Positions 53,162-64,000 of a DNA stretch of 64,000 nucleotides are shown piece by piece. The notes under the pieces are model-generated. The model had not been told where the DNA came from. It searched no databases and saw nothing but the letters and a program-made list of their open reading frames with translations. The first letter of the stretch is position 1, and each line of letters starts with the position of its first letter. Where the stretch lies: NCBI RefSeq assembly GCF_002160525.1, contig NZ_NFKT01000024.1, positions 1-64,000 of the forward strand. Reading direction: 5' to 3'. The position numbers were made by a program, and so were the translations under genes. Source of the DNA: Lachnoclostridium sp. An169. GTDB lineage: Bacteria > Bacillota > Clostridia > Lachnospirales > Lachnospiraceae.

Positions 53162-53460
53162 CCTTCGGAACAGCCGATGTGGATAACTCTGTAAATAAAC
53201 TGGGAATAATGATGTGAAGAAGCTGGGAATAACGTCAGGACGGATTTTTGCACCCTGAATTATTCCCACAGATTCTACATCGATTTCAATCGAAACCTAC
53301 AGAGTTATCAAAGCGGACAAAGCCTTGTTTTTCAAGGGTTTGAGGCAGATATTAACATATTCACATCCCCTAAGGCGGCGAAGGCGGAATCGATTCATAC
53401 CAAAATACATAAAAGCGCACGCGCGAAAATTTTTCCACACAGCGAAAGGAGTTACCGCAA
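53162..53460. other. oriC: oriC, part 2 (dnaA-dnaN interval)
   Basis: TGTGGATAA at 53178-53186 is a DnaA box. GATAACTCTGT (53182-53192) pairs with ACAGAGTTATC (53299-53309), and GGGAATAA occurs twice with a TTATTCCC counterpart. No gene is present. Such repeats suggest further DnaA or replication control sites, and a dnaN promoter must also lie here. Confidence 0.7.
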
Positions 53461-54570
53461 ATGAAAATTGTTTGTACCAAATCCAATCTTGTCAAAGGAG
53501 TAAGTATTGTATCAAAGGCTGTTCCATCAAAAACAACAATGCCGATCCTCGAATGTATTCTGATTGACGCGTCCACAGACGTCGTCAAACTGACTGCCAA
53601 TGACATGGAGCTTGGAATAGAGACTTCCATTGACGGTGAGATTATTGAAAGAGGCATCATTGCCCTGAATGCAAGAATTTTTTCAGAGATTGTAAGAAAG
53701 CTTCCGGACAGTGAAGTTGTGATCGAGACACAGGATGACAGCCAGGCACTCATTACCTGCGAGAAAGCGAAGTTTAATATTGCAGCACAGTCAGGAGAAG
53801 ATTTCTCCTATCTTCCGGCTGTCGAGAAGGATGATTTTATTACCGTTTCGGAGTTTACGCTCAAGGAAGTAATTCGTCAGACGATTTTTTCAATCGCTGA
53901 TAATGACACAAACAAGATGATGACCGGAGAGCTTTTCGAGATTGAGGACAATGTCCTGAAGGTGGTATCCCTGGACGGACACAGAATCTCCATCCGGAAG
54001 ATCGAACTGAAGGATTCCTATTCTCCGAAGAAGGTGATCGTCCCGGGAAAGACTCTGCAGGAGATCAGCAAGATCATCGGAGGCGAGGCAGAGGCAGACG
54101 TGGACATTTCGTTTACCAGGAACCATATTGTATTCGAATTTGACCGCACGGTAGTCGTATCCCGTCTGATTGAAGGGGAGTATTTCAAGATTGACCAGAT
54201 GCTTTCCAGCGACTACGAGACAAAGGTAAGGATTAACAAGAGAGAACTCCTTGAGTGTATCGACCGTGCTACCCTTCTCATCAAGGAGGGAGACAAGAAG
54301 CCCATCATCATCGATATCCGGGACGAGTCCATGGAACTGAAGATCAAATCCCAGGTGGGATCCATGGACGAAGTGATCCTGTGTACGAAAGAGGGAAAGG
54401 ATCTGCTGATTGGATTCAACCCCAAATTCTTAATCGATGCGCTCCGCGTCATTGATGACGAAGAGGTAGACCTGTACTTCATGAATGCAAAGGCACCGTG
54501 CTTTATCAAGGACGAGGTACAGAGCTATATCTATCTGATTCTTCCGGTTAACTTTAACGCGGCAGTATAA
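53461..54570 (+). CDS. dnaN: DNA polymerase III sliding clamp (beta subunit)
   Basis: The 369-residue protein has three clamp domains. Typical segments are VSKAVPSKTTMPILECILI, DGHRISIRKIEL and the C-terminal YIYLILPV. It encircles DNA and tethers polymerase. AAGGAG precedes the ATG. Confidence 0.97.
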   Translation: MKIVCTKSNLVKGVSIVSKAVPSKTTMPILECILIDASTDVVKLTANDMELGIETSIDGEIIERGIIALNARIFSEIVRKLPDSEVVIETQDDSQALITCEKAKFNIAAQSGEDFSYLPAVEKDDFITVSEFTLKEVIRQTIFSIADNDTNKMMTGELFEIEDNVLKVVSLDGHRISIRKIELKDSYSPKKVIVPGKTLQEISKIIGGEAEADVDISFTRNHIVFEFDRTVVVSRLIEGEYFKIDQMLSSDYETKVRINKRELLECIDRATLLIKEGDKKPIIIDIRDESMELKIKSQVGSMDEVILCTKEGKDLLIGFNPKFLIDALRVIDDEEVDLYFMNAKAPCFIKDEVQSYIYLILPVNFNAAV

Positions 54571-54587
54571 GAAGGAGTATGAGGGTA

Positions 54588-54803
54588 ATGGATAAATTCA
54601 GACTGAGAGCCGGAGAAGATTTCATCCGGCTCGGACAGGTTTTAAAAGCGGCGGGGCTGGTGGAGAACGGCGCCGAAGCGAAGGAAGTCATACAGAACGG
54701 TGAAGTGACTGTCAACGGGGAGACGGACACCCGCCGTGGAAGGAAGCTCTATGACGGCGATGTTGCGGCATATGCGGGCAGGGAAATTAAAATTGAAAAA
54801 TAA
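54588..54803 (+). CDS. yaaA: S4-domain RNA-binding protein YaaA/YlmH type
   Basis: The 71-residue protein is a single S4 domain: FIRLGQVLKAAGLVENGAEAKEVI and GEVTVNGETDTRRGRKL. It is found between dnaN and recF across Bacillota. ATG 54588 fits the AAGGAG spacing, and ATG 54579 is an alternative. Confidence 0.92.
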   Translation: MDKFRLRAGEDFIRLGQVLKAAGLVENGAEAKEVIQNGEVTVNGETDTRRGRKLYDGDVAAYAGREIKIEK

Positions 54804-54839
54804 CAGGAAAAAGTGTAGAATAATTACGATGGGTAGATT

Positions 54840-55928
54840 ATGGTAATCAAATCTTTAAAGCTGAAAAACTACAGAAATTATGATTTTTTAGATTTGAAAT
54901 TCGATCCGAAGACAAATATTCTGTATGGGGACAATGCCCAGGGAAAGACGAATATTCTTGAGGCGCTGTATCTGTCAGGAACTACCAAATCACATCGGGG
55001 AACGAAAGACAGAGACATCATTCAGTTTGGACACGATGAATCCCATCTGGAGACAGTTGTAGAGAAAAAGGGAAGCTGTTTTCAGATCGATATGCATCTC
55101 AAGAAGAACAGCCCGAAAGGTATCGCAATCGACAGGATACCGATACGCAGGGCCAGTGAACTGTTCGGCATTGTCCACTTTGTGTTCTTCTCTCCGGAGG
55201 ACTTAAATATCATCAAGGAGGGACCGGCAGGCAGGAGACGGTTTATTGATCTGGAACTTTCACAGCTCGATAAAATATATCTCAGCAATCTGTCAAATTA
55301 TAATCGTATCATTAATCAGAGAAATTCCCTGTTAAAAGATATATACGGACAGGCACATCTCATGGAGACGCTGGATATATGGGATATGCAGCTGGTGGCA
55401 TACGGGACAAAAGTGCTGGAGAGAAGAAGAGAGTTTATTTCTGAAGTAAATGAAATAATTTCTGAAATACATTATAAACTGACCGGCGGAAAGGAAAAAA
55501 TCATGCTGACCTACGAGGAGAGCATAGGAAACCTTACGCTGGAGCAGGCTCTTAAGAAGAACAGAGAGCGGGATATCCGTCTGAAAAGTACGTCTGTGGG
55601 ACCTCACAGGGACGACATATGTTTCATGACGGAGGGGGGACTGGACATCCGCAAATTCGGTTCCCAGGGACAGCAGAGGACAGCTGCTCTTTCTCTGAAG
55701 CTCTCGGAGATCGAGCACGTAAAACGGCTGATCGGAGATACACCGATACTTTTGCTTGACGATGTGTTGTCTGAACTGGACAAACACAGGCAAAACTATC
55801 TGTTAGACAGTATACATGACATACAGACGATAATTACCTGTACCGGACTTGATGAATTCGTGAATCACCGGTTTTCCATAAACAAGATTTTTCATATCAG
55901 GAACGGGCAGGCAGTAAAAGCAAATTAG
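54840..55928 (+). CDS. recF: DNA repair and replication protein RecF
   Basis: The 362-residue SMC-like ATPase has Walker A GDNAQGKTNILEAL, signature KFGSQGQQRTAALSLKL and Walker B TPILLLDDVLSELD. It loads RecA on gapped DNA with RecO/R. It starts 36 nt after the S4 gene and ends 11 nt before gyrB. Confidence 0.96.
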   Translation: MVIKSLKLKNYRNYDFLDLKFDPKTNILYGDNAQGKTNILEALYLSGTTKSHRGTKDRDIIQFGHDESHLETVVEKKGSCFQIDMHLKKNSPKGIAIDRIPIRRASELFGIVHFVFFSPEDLNIIKEGPAGRRRFIDLELSQLDKIYLSNLSNYNRIINQRNSLLKDIYGQAHLMETLDIWDMQLVAYGTKVLERRREFISEVNEIISEIHYKLTGGKEKIMLTYEESIGNLTLEQALKKNRERDIRLKSTSVGPHRDDICFMTEGGLDIRKFGSQGQQRTAALSLKLSEIEHVKRLIGDTPILLLDDVLSELDKHRQNYLLDSIHDIQTIITCTGLDEFVNHRFSINKIFHIRNGQAVKAN

Positions 55929-55939
55929 GAGGTTATTAA

Positions 55940-57877
<1,938 letters not shown>

Positions 57878-57902
57878 TAATTTTTTATTAAGGAGATAAG
57901 AC

Positions 57903-60413
57903 ATGGAAGATAATATTTTTGATAAAGTCCACGAGGTCGACCTGAAGAAGACGATGGAGACTTCCTATATCGATTATGCCATGAGCGTAATCGCAGCCCG
58001 GGCGCTTCCTGATGTAAGAGACGGACTCAAACCCGTGCAGAGAAGAATTCTCTATTCGATGATCGAACTGAATAACGGACCGGACAAGCCGCATCGTAAG
58101 TGTGCGCGTATTGTCGGTGATACAATGGGTAAATATCATCCCCACGGAGACAGTTCCATCTACGGAGCCCTGGTAAATCTGGCGCAGGACTGGTCTACCA
58201 GATACCCCCTTGTTGACGGACACGGAAACTTTGGTTCCGTGGACGGAGACGGCGCTGCCGCGATGAGGTACACGGAGGCGCGTCTGAGCAGAATTTCCAT
58301 GGAGATGACAGCGGACATCAATAAGGATACCGTTGATTTTGTACCGAACTTTGATGAGACAGAGAAAGAGCCGACCGTGCTGCCGTCAAGATTTCCCAAT
58401 CTTCTGGTGAACGGAACTTCCGGTATTGCAGTCGGTATGGCGACGAATATTCCGCCCCACAACCTGAGAGAAGTTATCGCTGCGGTTGTGCAGATCATTG
58501 ACGATCAGATCGAAGATAAAGAAGAGACGACCATCGACGAGATCCTTCAGATCATCAAGGGGCCGGATTTCCCGACGGGAGCAGAGATCCTCGGAACAAG
58601 AGGGATCGAGGAGGCATACAGGACCGGAAGAGGCAAGATCAGGGTACGCGCTGTGACGAACATCGAACCCATGCAGAACGGGAAGAACAGGATCATTGTC
58701 ACAGAGCTTCCGTTTATGGTAAACAAGGCAAGGCTGATTGAGAAGATCGCGGATCTTGTGAAAGAGAAAAAGATCGACGGAATCACAGACTTAAGCGACC
58801 AGTCGAGCCGCGAGGGAATGAGAATCTGCATCGAGCTCCGGCGGGATGTGAATCCCAATGTGATCCTGAACCAGCTTTACAAACATACCCAGCTTCAGGA
58901 TACATTCGGCGTGATTATGCTTGCTCTTGTAAATAATCAGCCCAAGGTTATGAATCTTCTGGAGATGCTTAATTTTTATCTGCAGCATCAGGAAGAGGTT
59001 GTAACAAGAAGAACAAAATACGATCTCAACAAGGCGGAAGAGAGAGCCCATATTTTACAGGGTCTGCTTATCGCCCTTGACAATATCGACGAGGTAATCC
59101 GGATCATCAGAGGATCCGCCACAGTCCAGATCGCCAAGACGGAATTGATGGAGCGGTTCGGACTGACAGATGTGCAGGCACAGGCGATCGTAGACATGCG
59201 TCTGCGTGCTCTGACCGGTCTGGAAAGAGAGAAGATCGAGACGGAATACGCCGAGCTGATGAAGCGGATCGGCGAGTTGAAGGCAATTCTTGCCGATAGG
59301 AAACTGCTTCTTGGCGTAATTAAGAAAGAGATTCTCGTGATTTCCGAGAAGTACGGAGATGACAGAAGGACCAAGATCGGATATGATGAGTTTGACATTT
59401 CCATGGAAGATCTCATACCGAGAGAAAACGTGGTTATTACCATGACGAATCTGGGATATATCAAGCGGATGAGCATGGATACCTTTAAGAGCCAGAACCG
59501 CGGCGGAAAAGGTATCAAAGGCATGCAGACGCTGGAGGATGATTATATCCGCGAGCTGTTCGTCACCACAACGCACCATTACATTATGTTCTTTACGAAT
59601 AAAGGGCGTGTTTACCGGCTGAAGAGCTACGAGATCCCGGAGGCGGGAAGAACGGCAAGGGGAACCGCAATTATCAATCTCCTTCAGCTGATGCCGGATG
59701 AAAAGATTACAGCCATGATTCCGCTCAATGAATATGAGGACGGAAAATATCTGTTCATGGCGACGGAGAAAGGTCTGGTCAAGAAGACGCCGATCGGCGA
59801 GTACGCAAATGTAAGAAAGACCGGACTTGCCGCCATTGTTCTCAGAGAAGATGACAGGCTGATCGAGGTGAAGGTGACAGACAATAAGCAGGATATCCTT
59901 CTCGCTACGAAATACGGCCAGTGTATCCGCTTCAATGAGCAGGATGTACGTCCGACAGGCAGAGTTTCCATGGGTGTGAGAGGCATGAACTTAACTGACG
60001 GCGATCTTGTAGTCGGAATGCAGATCAGCAGTCAGGGCGAATATCTGCTTGTAGTATCGGAAAAAGGTATGGGCAAGCTCACGGAAATGAGCGAATTTAC
60101 ACCGCAGAACCGCGGCGGAAAAGGTGTGAAGTGTTACAAGATCACTGAGAAGACCGGCAATGTGGTGGGAATGAAAGCTGTGGATCAGGACAGTGAAATT
60201 ATGATTATCAATACCGAAGGAATTATTATCCGCATGAAATGTTCTGATATCTCGGTATACGGAAGAATCACATCAGGAGTAAAACTGATTAATCTTCCTG
60301 AAAATGAAAAGGTAGCCAGTGTTGCAAAAGTGAGAAAGGCTTCCGCGGAAATCGACGGAGAACAGATTGAGATCTCCGAAGATGGAGAAGAGGAGAAAGC
60401 GGAGACGGAATAA
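57903..60413 (+). CDS. gyrA: DNA gyrase subunit A
   Basis: The 836-residue protein has the breakage-reunion domain with catalytic Tyr in AAMRYTEAR, and six C-terminal beta-pinwheel repeats including the GyrA box [10 protein letters not shown]. The quinolone region reads [13 protein letters not shown], so the residue equivalent to E. coli Asp87 is Gly and Ser83 is kept. AAGGAG precedes the ATG. The acidic tail is short. Confidence 0.98.
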   Translation: MEDNIFDKVHEVDLKKTMETSYIDYAMSVIAARALPDVRDGLKPVQRRILYSMIELNNGPDKPHRKCARIVGDTMGKYHPHGDSSIYGALVNLAQDWSTRYPLVDGHGNFGSVDGDGAAAMRYTEARLSRISMEMTADINKDTVDFVPNFDETEKEPTVLPSRFPNLLVNGTSGIAVGMATNIPPHNLREVIAAVVQIIDDQIEDKEETTIDEILQIIKGPDFPTGAEILGTRGIEEAYRTGRGKIRVRAVTNIEPMQNGKNRIIVTELPFMVNKARLIEKIADLVKEKKIDGITDLSDQSSREGMRICIELRRDVNPNVILNQLYKHTQLQDTFGVIMLALVNNQPKVMNLLEMLNFYLQHQEEVVTRRTKYDLNKAEERAHILQGLLIALDNIDEVIRIIRGSATVQIAKTELMERFGLTDVQAQAIVDMRLRALTGLEREKIETEYAELMKRIGELKAILADRKLLLGVIKKEILVISEKYGDDRRTKIGYDEFDISMEDLIPRENVVITMTNLGYIKRMSMDTFKSQNRGGKGIKGMQTLEDDYIRELFVTTTHHYIMFFTNKGRVYRLKSYEIPEAGRTARGTAIINLLQLMPDEKITAMIPLNEYEDGKYLFMATEKGLVKKTPIGEYANVRKTGLAAIVLREDDRLIEVKVTDNKQDILLATKYGQCIRFNEQDVRPTGRVSMGVRGMNLTDGDLVVGMQISSQGEYLLVVSEKGMGKLTEMSEFTPQNRGGKGVKCYKITEKTGNVVGMKAVDQDSEIMIINTEGIIIRMKCSDISVYGRITSGVKLINLPENEKVASVAKVRKASAEIDGEQIEISEDGEEEKAETE

Positions 60414-60435
60414 TCCGCCGGCTCCGGAAAGAAAT

Positions 60436-60483
60436 AAGAGGTTTGGCTGTTTCAGTAAGATGAAGCGGCTGAGCCTCTTTTTT
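60436..60483 (+). terminator. terminator after gyrA
   Basis: AAGAGG...GCTG...CGGCT...CCTCTT stem with a TTTTTT tail. Confidence 0.75.
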
Positions 60484-60561
60484 ATTGAAATATGATAAGT
60501 AATTATTGAAATATAATAAGCAATTATTGAGAAAGAGAATAAATTTATTGAAAAACAATAA
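60482..60561. repeat. four TTATTGA half-sites at 21-bp spacing (candidate operator array)
   Basis: TTATTGA starts at 60482, 60503, 60524 and 60545, exactly 21 bp (two helical turns) apart. The first two are extended as TTATTGAAATATRATAAG and the last forms the palindrome TTATTG-aaaaa-CAATAA. The array ends 8 bp before the -35 box. Confidence 0.75.
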
Positions 60562-60568
60562 AATTATA

Positions 60569-60598
60569 TTGACAAATGATATGATGTGAGCATATAAT
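60569..60598 (+). promoter_or_regulatory. promoter of the DUF2975 operon
   Basis: TTGACA (60569-60574), 18-nt spacer, TATAAT (60593-60598), both perfect consensus boxes. Confidence 0.85.
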
Positions 60599-60639
60599 GC
60601 AGTCAGGATCTGAGAAGAAAAGGAAAAGGAGACAAAATT

Positions 60640-61092
60640 ATGAAACAGAGCAGACTGATACCATTTACAAAATATTTTCTGGACTTTATGTTTTTCACGG
60701 GCTTACTCGTAGTGATTACCCTGCCGCTGACTCTAAATCTTGCGGGAAAATATTTCTCACAGAGCATAAGGGAAAACTACTGGGGAATGCTGATCATTTT
60801 AGGACTATCCGGAATATGCGGTCTTCTGATCGTATATGAGCTCAGAAAAGTGATGAAAACAGTTGTGAAAAAAGACTGTTTTGTGGATAACAATATAAAG
60901 AGCCTGAAGATTATGGGAAGGGTAAGTTTCTGCATCTGTGTGCTTTTCCTTATCAAGATCTTCTTTTTGCCGACTCCGGCTACATTTATCATCGTACTTA
61001 CCTTCTTTATCGCGGGACTTTTCAGCCATGTGCTGAGTCTTGTGTTTGCGGAGGCCGTCCGCTTTAAAGAAGAAAACGACCTGACGATATAG
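60640..61092 (+). CDS. DUF2975 membrane protein
   Basis: The 150-residue protein has four hydrophobic helices (about 10-30, 46-66, 88-107, 112-132) and ends with a charged LKEENDLTI-type tail (RFKEENDLTI). DUF2975 proteins are usually encoded with a YozG-like XRE regulator, as here. GGAGAC precedes the ATG. The function is unknown. Confidence 0.85.
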   Translation: MKQSRLIPFTKYFLDFMFFTGLLVVITLPLTLNLAGKYFSQSIRENYWGMLIILGLSGICGLLIVYELRKVMKTVVKKDCFVDNNIKSLKIMGRVSFCICVLFLIKIFFLPTPATFIIVLTFFIAGLFSHVLSLVFAEAVRFKEENDLTI

Positions 61093-61104
61093 GAGGAGAA
61101 CGAG

Positions 61105-61323
61105 ATGGCAATTATAGTGAATCTGGATGTAATGATGGCAAAACGAAAAATGAGTGTAACAGAACTTGCAAATAAAGTGGATATCACCATGGCAAATCTT
61201 TCTATATTAAAGAACAACAAGGCAAAGGCGGTCCGGTTTACAACACTGGATGCCATATGCAGAGTTCTGGAGTGCCAGCCCGGCGATATCCTTGAATATG
61301 TGGAGGATGATGGGAATGGATAA
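61105..61323 (+). CDS. YozG-like XRE regulator
   Basis: The 72-residue protein is a single HTH domain: DVMMAKRKMSVTELANKVDITMANLSIL and FTTLDAICRVLECQPGDILEY. It is the usual partner of DUF2975 genes and likely binds the 21-bp-spaced repeats upstream. GGAGG precedes the ATG by 9 nt. Confidence 0.9.
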   Translation: MAIIVNLDVMMAKRKMSVTELANKVDITMANLSILKNNKAKAVRFTTLDAICRVLECQPGDILEYVEDDGNG

Positions 61324-62851
61324 TTCTTTAACTCTGAAAATGAAGCAGGACAGCAGATGGTATCTGGCAATGAGTTGTATATACGGACTGCTTTTTACCG
61401 GCTGTCTCTATAAAAATCTTTCCGGCGCGGCATTTCCGGTTATGGTTCTTGTGTCGATTCTGTTTGCGGCGGCGTTCCTGAACCGGGCGGGCATCCGTCT
61501 GAAGAGGGATTCTGTTTTTTACTTCGCGGGGATTCTTCTTCTGGGAGTGTCTACATGCCTGACTGCAAATACGTTTTTTCACTTTTTTAATATGGCAGGG
61601 ATTCTTCTCCTGCTGATGGCAGTGATGGTTCACCAGATCTATGAGGATAACTTCTGGGGATTTACGCTTTATGTGAAAAACTTTTTCCGGTTCATCGGAG
61701 CGTGGATATCCGAGGTTCCTTCTCCTTTTTCAGACTGGGGAAAAATCAGGAAACACAGAAAAGCAGCAGAAGAAAAGCAGGAGAAAAAGAGGAAAAAATA
61801 TAAAAATCTGGGTCCTGTAATTCTTGGAATATTTATCGCTTTTCTCTTTATGCTTATTGTTTTTCCGCTGCTTCTTATGTCGGACAGAGTGTTTTCTCAG
61901 ATGTTTATCAACATTTTCAGGCTCGTTGATATGAGATTTATTTTTGAATATATCGATGTGGAAAATCTTCTGGGAATTCTGTTTACTTTTTTCCTGGGGA
62001 TGATTTCAATATATGCATTTTTCTCCGGACTGTATAAAAAAGATCTTCCTCTGGAGGAAAAGAAAAACAGGAAGAATGTAAATGCCGTAACAGGAATAAC
62101 ATTTGCCTCCGTGCTTGCGTTTATCTATGTACTCTACTCTGCAGTTCAGATCCTTTTCCTTTTTCTCAGAGTAGGGGACGCTCTTCCGGACGGTATGACG
62201 TATTCCGAATATGCACATGAAGGATTCTGGCAGCTTCTGTTCGTCAGCATTATCAATTTCGGCGCGGTTCTTGTATGTGTGAAGGTATTTGAAAATAACA
62301 GGATCCTCCGGATTCTGCTATGTATAATTTCCGTGTGTACCTGTGTGATGATCGTGTCTGCGGCATACCGGATGATGCTCTATGTATCAGAGTATAACCT
62401 GACGTTCTTAAGAGTACTGGTGCTGTGGTTTCTGGGAATGCTCATGCTGATTTTCCTGGGAGTGATCTACAGTATATTCCGGGAGAAATTCCGTCTGTTC
62501 CGCTATATCATGGCGGTTGTGTCGGTGTGTTACATTGTATTTTCCTTCTCTCATATCGATGCGGTGATTGCTTCTTACAATGTGGAGAACACAGAGAATA
62601 TGACCCCGGAAGATATCCGGTATCTGCTCTACAGCCTGTCAGAGGACGCGGCTCCGGTAATCGCCCGGATCGACCTGGATACACTCGAAGAGATATCAGA
62701 AGAGTACAATGGCGATGTGATCGGAGATGTGTATTACTATTTTGAAAATCTGCGCGGGAAAAGTACGGAACAGTCGCTTCGCACCTGGAACTATGCGAGA
62801 AGCCGGGCATACGATGCGGCAGAAAACTGGTATCCCCAGGTAAAGTATTGA
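61316..62851 (+). CDS. DUF4153/DUF4173-type polytopic membrane protein
   Basis: The 511-residue protein has about ten hydrophobic helices, a basic loop near residue 140-160 (KAAEEKQEKKRKKYKN) and a soluble C-terminal end with NTENMTPEDIRYLLYSLSEDAAPVI. The family has no known role. ATG 61316 overlaps the HTH gene stop, so the two are coupled. Confidence 0.8.
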   Translation: MDNSLTLKMKQDSRWYLAMSCIYGLLFTGCLYKNLSGAAFPVMVLVSILFAAAFLNRAGIRLKRDSVFYFAGILLLGVSTCLTANTFFHFFNMAGILLLLMAVMVHQIYEDNFWGFTLYVKNFFRFIGAWISEVPSPFSDWGKIRKHRKAAEEKQEKKRKKYKNLGPVILGIFIAFLFMLIVFPLLLMSDRVFSQMFINIFRLVDMRFIFEYIDVENLLGILFTFFLGMISIYAFFSGLYKKDLPLEEKKNRKNVNAVTGITFASVLAFIYVLYSAVQILFLFLRVGDALPDGMTYSEYAHEGFWQLLFVSIINFGAVLVCVKVFENNRILRILLCIISVCTCVMIVSAAYRMMLYVSEYNLTFLRVLVLWFLGMLMLIFLGVIYSIFREKFRLFRYIMAVVSVCYIVFSFSHIDAVIASYNVENTENMTPEDIRYLLYSLSEDAAPVIARIDLDTLEEISEEYNGDVIGDVYYYFENLRGKSTEQSLRTWNYARSRAYDAAENWYPQVKY

Positions 62852-62940
62852 AACAGGGGAATGGAGTGATTGCCGGAAAGGAATAAAATGGCAGAACACG
62901 TCATAGAATAAAAAAGAATACAGATAAGGGAAGCGGTTGT

Positions 62941-63150
62941 ATGGGAAACAGAATCTCATCTGCAGTGATCAATTTTTTCATCCGTGCAGTGATCGGGATG
63001 GCCCTGATTTTTTTGATAAATACCTGTGTGCTTCCCGCTGATTCTTCAATTAATGTGGGTCTGAATGCAGTCTCCTTTTTGACAGCCGGAAGCCTTGGAA
63101 TTCCGGGGGTCTGTCTTCTTTACGGGATTGTCTGCTATCAGATTTTGTGA
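62941..63150 (+). CDS. bofA: BofA-like pro-sigma-K processing inhibitor family protein
   Basis: The 69-residue membrane protein has two helices: INFFIRAVIGMALIFLINTC and FLTAGSLGIPGVCLLYGIV, with the BofA pattern 'vG.N......G..G.PG...L'. In Bacillus, BofA holds SpoIVFB inactive in the forespore membrane, which here suggests a spore-forming lineage. Only a weak ribosome binding site is seen. Confidence 0.85.
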   Translation: MGNRISSAVINFFIRAVIGMALIFLINTCVLPADSSINVGLNAVSFLTAGSLGIPGVCLLYGIVCYQIL

Positions 63151-63157
63151 ATCTTTT

Positions 63158-63211
63158 ACAAAAAGCGGCGAATTTTATTTTGCGTCTGGACAAAATAAAA
63201 TCCGCCGTTTA
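63158..63211. terminator. bidirectional terminator after bofA
   Basis: AAGCGGCG-aa-TTTTATTTTG pairs with CAAAATAAAA-tc-CGCCGTTT. Confidence 0.8.
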
Positions 63212-63354
63212 TAATGCGTCTTACAACAGCAGGAAATCATCTGCTGAACCATCGGCATATCGGGGGATGGCTGATGGATCTTGAGCCGGAAGTTTTACGG
63301 TCCGGCGTTCATACATTTTTGTTCATACTGATAATTCGCAGTAAAACTCAGATT

Positions 63355-64000
63355 ATGTCAGTAGTAAAAAAAGATGTTGGAAGTGGATCAGGACACTTTG
63401 TGATCTGTGATTTACAGGAAGAATACACGGAAAATCTTCTGAAGGCACTGAGGGAGAAGTTCCCGGGGGACTGCCAGTTTTACCTTTTCCGGAACATAGA
63501 GAGACTGAAGGCATTTGCCATGGAGAATCCGGTCGGAATCCTGCTGATCGGGGAAGAATATCCCGCCGGGCAGAGAGAAGAGATTCCTGCGGCGGAAAAG
63601 TTCCTTCTGACAGGGGAGCGTTTGCCGGATAAGGCTGCAGCAACCGGTTCCTGTTCTCTGCCAGGGGAAAATGTGACGGAGCAGCCTGTCTTCCGCTATC
63701 AGCCGGCGGACCAGATCGTAAAGATCATACTGGGATACCAGACATGCGTGCCCGCAGAACAGGCCGGGAAGAAAAAAGGCGGGGTACGGATCCGCGATGC
63801 TCCGGACTTTATGGGACTCATCGGAGTCTACTCTCCGGTACACCGGGCGGGAAAGACAAAGTTTGCCATACGCCTTGGAAAGCAGCTTGCTCTTAAGCGG
63901 TCGGTTCTCTATCTGAACATGGAGGGATATTCAGGAGGCAGGTTCTATTTTCCCGACGGGCCGGAGTACGATCTGGGGGATCTGATCTATTATGTCAGAC
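63355..64000 (+). CDS. CpaE/MinD-like ATPase with receiver-like N-terminus, cut by the window end
   Basis: The frame is open to base 64000 (215 codons, no stop). The N-terminal part reads GHFVICDLQEEYTENLLKAL and NPVGILLIGEEYP, a receiver-like beta-alpha pattern. A P-loop-like IGVYSPVHRAGKTKFAI (about residue 165) follows, then VLYLNMEGYSGG, as in CpaE-type proteins of tight-adherence pilus loci. The frame stays open back to an ATG at 63214, but that start would overlap a terminator. No strong ribosome binding site decides the start. Confidence 0.75.
   Translation, partial: MSVVKKDVGSGSGHFVICDLQEEYTENLLKALREKFPGDCQFYLFRNIERLKAFAMENPVGILLIGEEYPAGQREEIPAAEKFLLTGERLPDKAAATGSCSLPGENVTEQPVFRYQPADQIVKIILGYQTCVPAEQAGKKKGGVRIRDAPDFMGLIGVYSPVHRAGKTKFAIRLGKQLALKRSVLYLNMEGYSGGRFYFPDGPEYDLGDLIYYVR

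Overview
The window comes from a low-to-moderate G+C Gram-positive anaerobe of the Bacillota, most likely a gut Lachnospiraceae. The evidence is the gene order around the replication origin (rpmH-rnpA-yidD-yidC-jag-mnmE-mnmG-rsmG-parA-parB to the left, dnaA-dnaN-S4 protein-recF-gyrB-gyrA to the right), DUF4446, DUF3881 and BofA family proteins, GGAGG-type ribosome binding sites with frequent TTG/GTG starts, and Tn916-type conjugative elements. No species can be named from the sequence alone.

Three blocks are present. (1) Bases 1 to about 11,872 are the right part of a first integrative element (ICE1), cut by the window edge. It has a leftward operon of DNA-processing genes (DUF932, YqaJ-type nuclease, RecD2-like helicase, a Rad52/Erf-like candidate annealing protein, CHC2-type primase-like protein, class B sortase), 24-bp iteron-like repeats at its far end, a small regulator, a structured non-coding region, and an xis-int pair. 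(2) Bases 11,873 to 37,503 are a complete Tn916-family conjugative element (ICE2). It has a thioester/Cna-B surface adhesin, Orf23/22/21/20, TcpD, ArdA, TcpE, VirB4, a VirB6-like protein, NlpC/P60, TcpC, a sigma-like factor and xis-int. Cargo sits in several slots: VanZ; SnoaL-GNAT-DUF3788; MerR-ABC transporter; a GyrI-like protein. No tet(M) is present in its usual slot. (3) From about 37,650 to the end is the chromosomal core around oriC, with the ParAB-parS locus on one side, the gyrase genes on the other, and a DUF2975/XRE/DUF4173 membrane cluster, BofA, and the start of a CpaE/MinD-like ATPase gene at the right edge.

The most striking observation is at the junctions. ICE2 has inserted in the anticodon loop of a tRNA-Arg(CCU) gene. 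The two halves of that gene now lie 25.6 kb apart (3' half 11,840-11,880; 5' half 37,496-37,535). Joined at the 8-bp core CTTAGGAG they give a cloverleaf with every stem paired. ICE2 carries its own intact tRNA-Arg(CCU) (37,354-37,430) just beyond its integrase. The split tRNA lies just beyond ICE1's integrase in the same arrangement, and a third tRNA-Arg(CCU) 5' half (37,609-37,648) marks where ICE1 itself would have inserted. The simplest reading is a relay: each element destroys the current tRNA-Arg(CCU), supplies a replacement, and the replacement becomes the target of the next element.

Other regulatory structure includes four perfect 16-bp parS sites next to parA and a long GC-rich hairpin among them, a two-part oriC with DnaA boxes, four TTATTGA half-sites at exact 21-bp spacing before the DUF2975 operon, a 12-bp tandem repeat after rsmG, and several attenuator-like hairpins in the ICEs.
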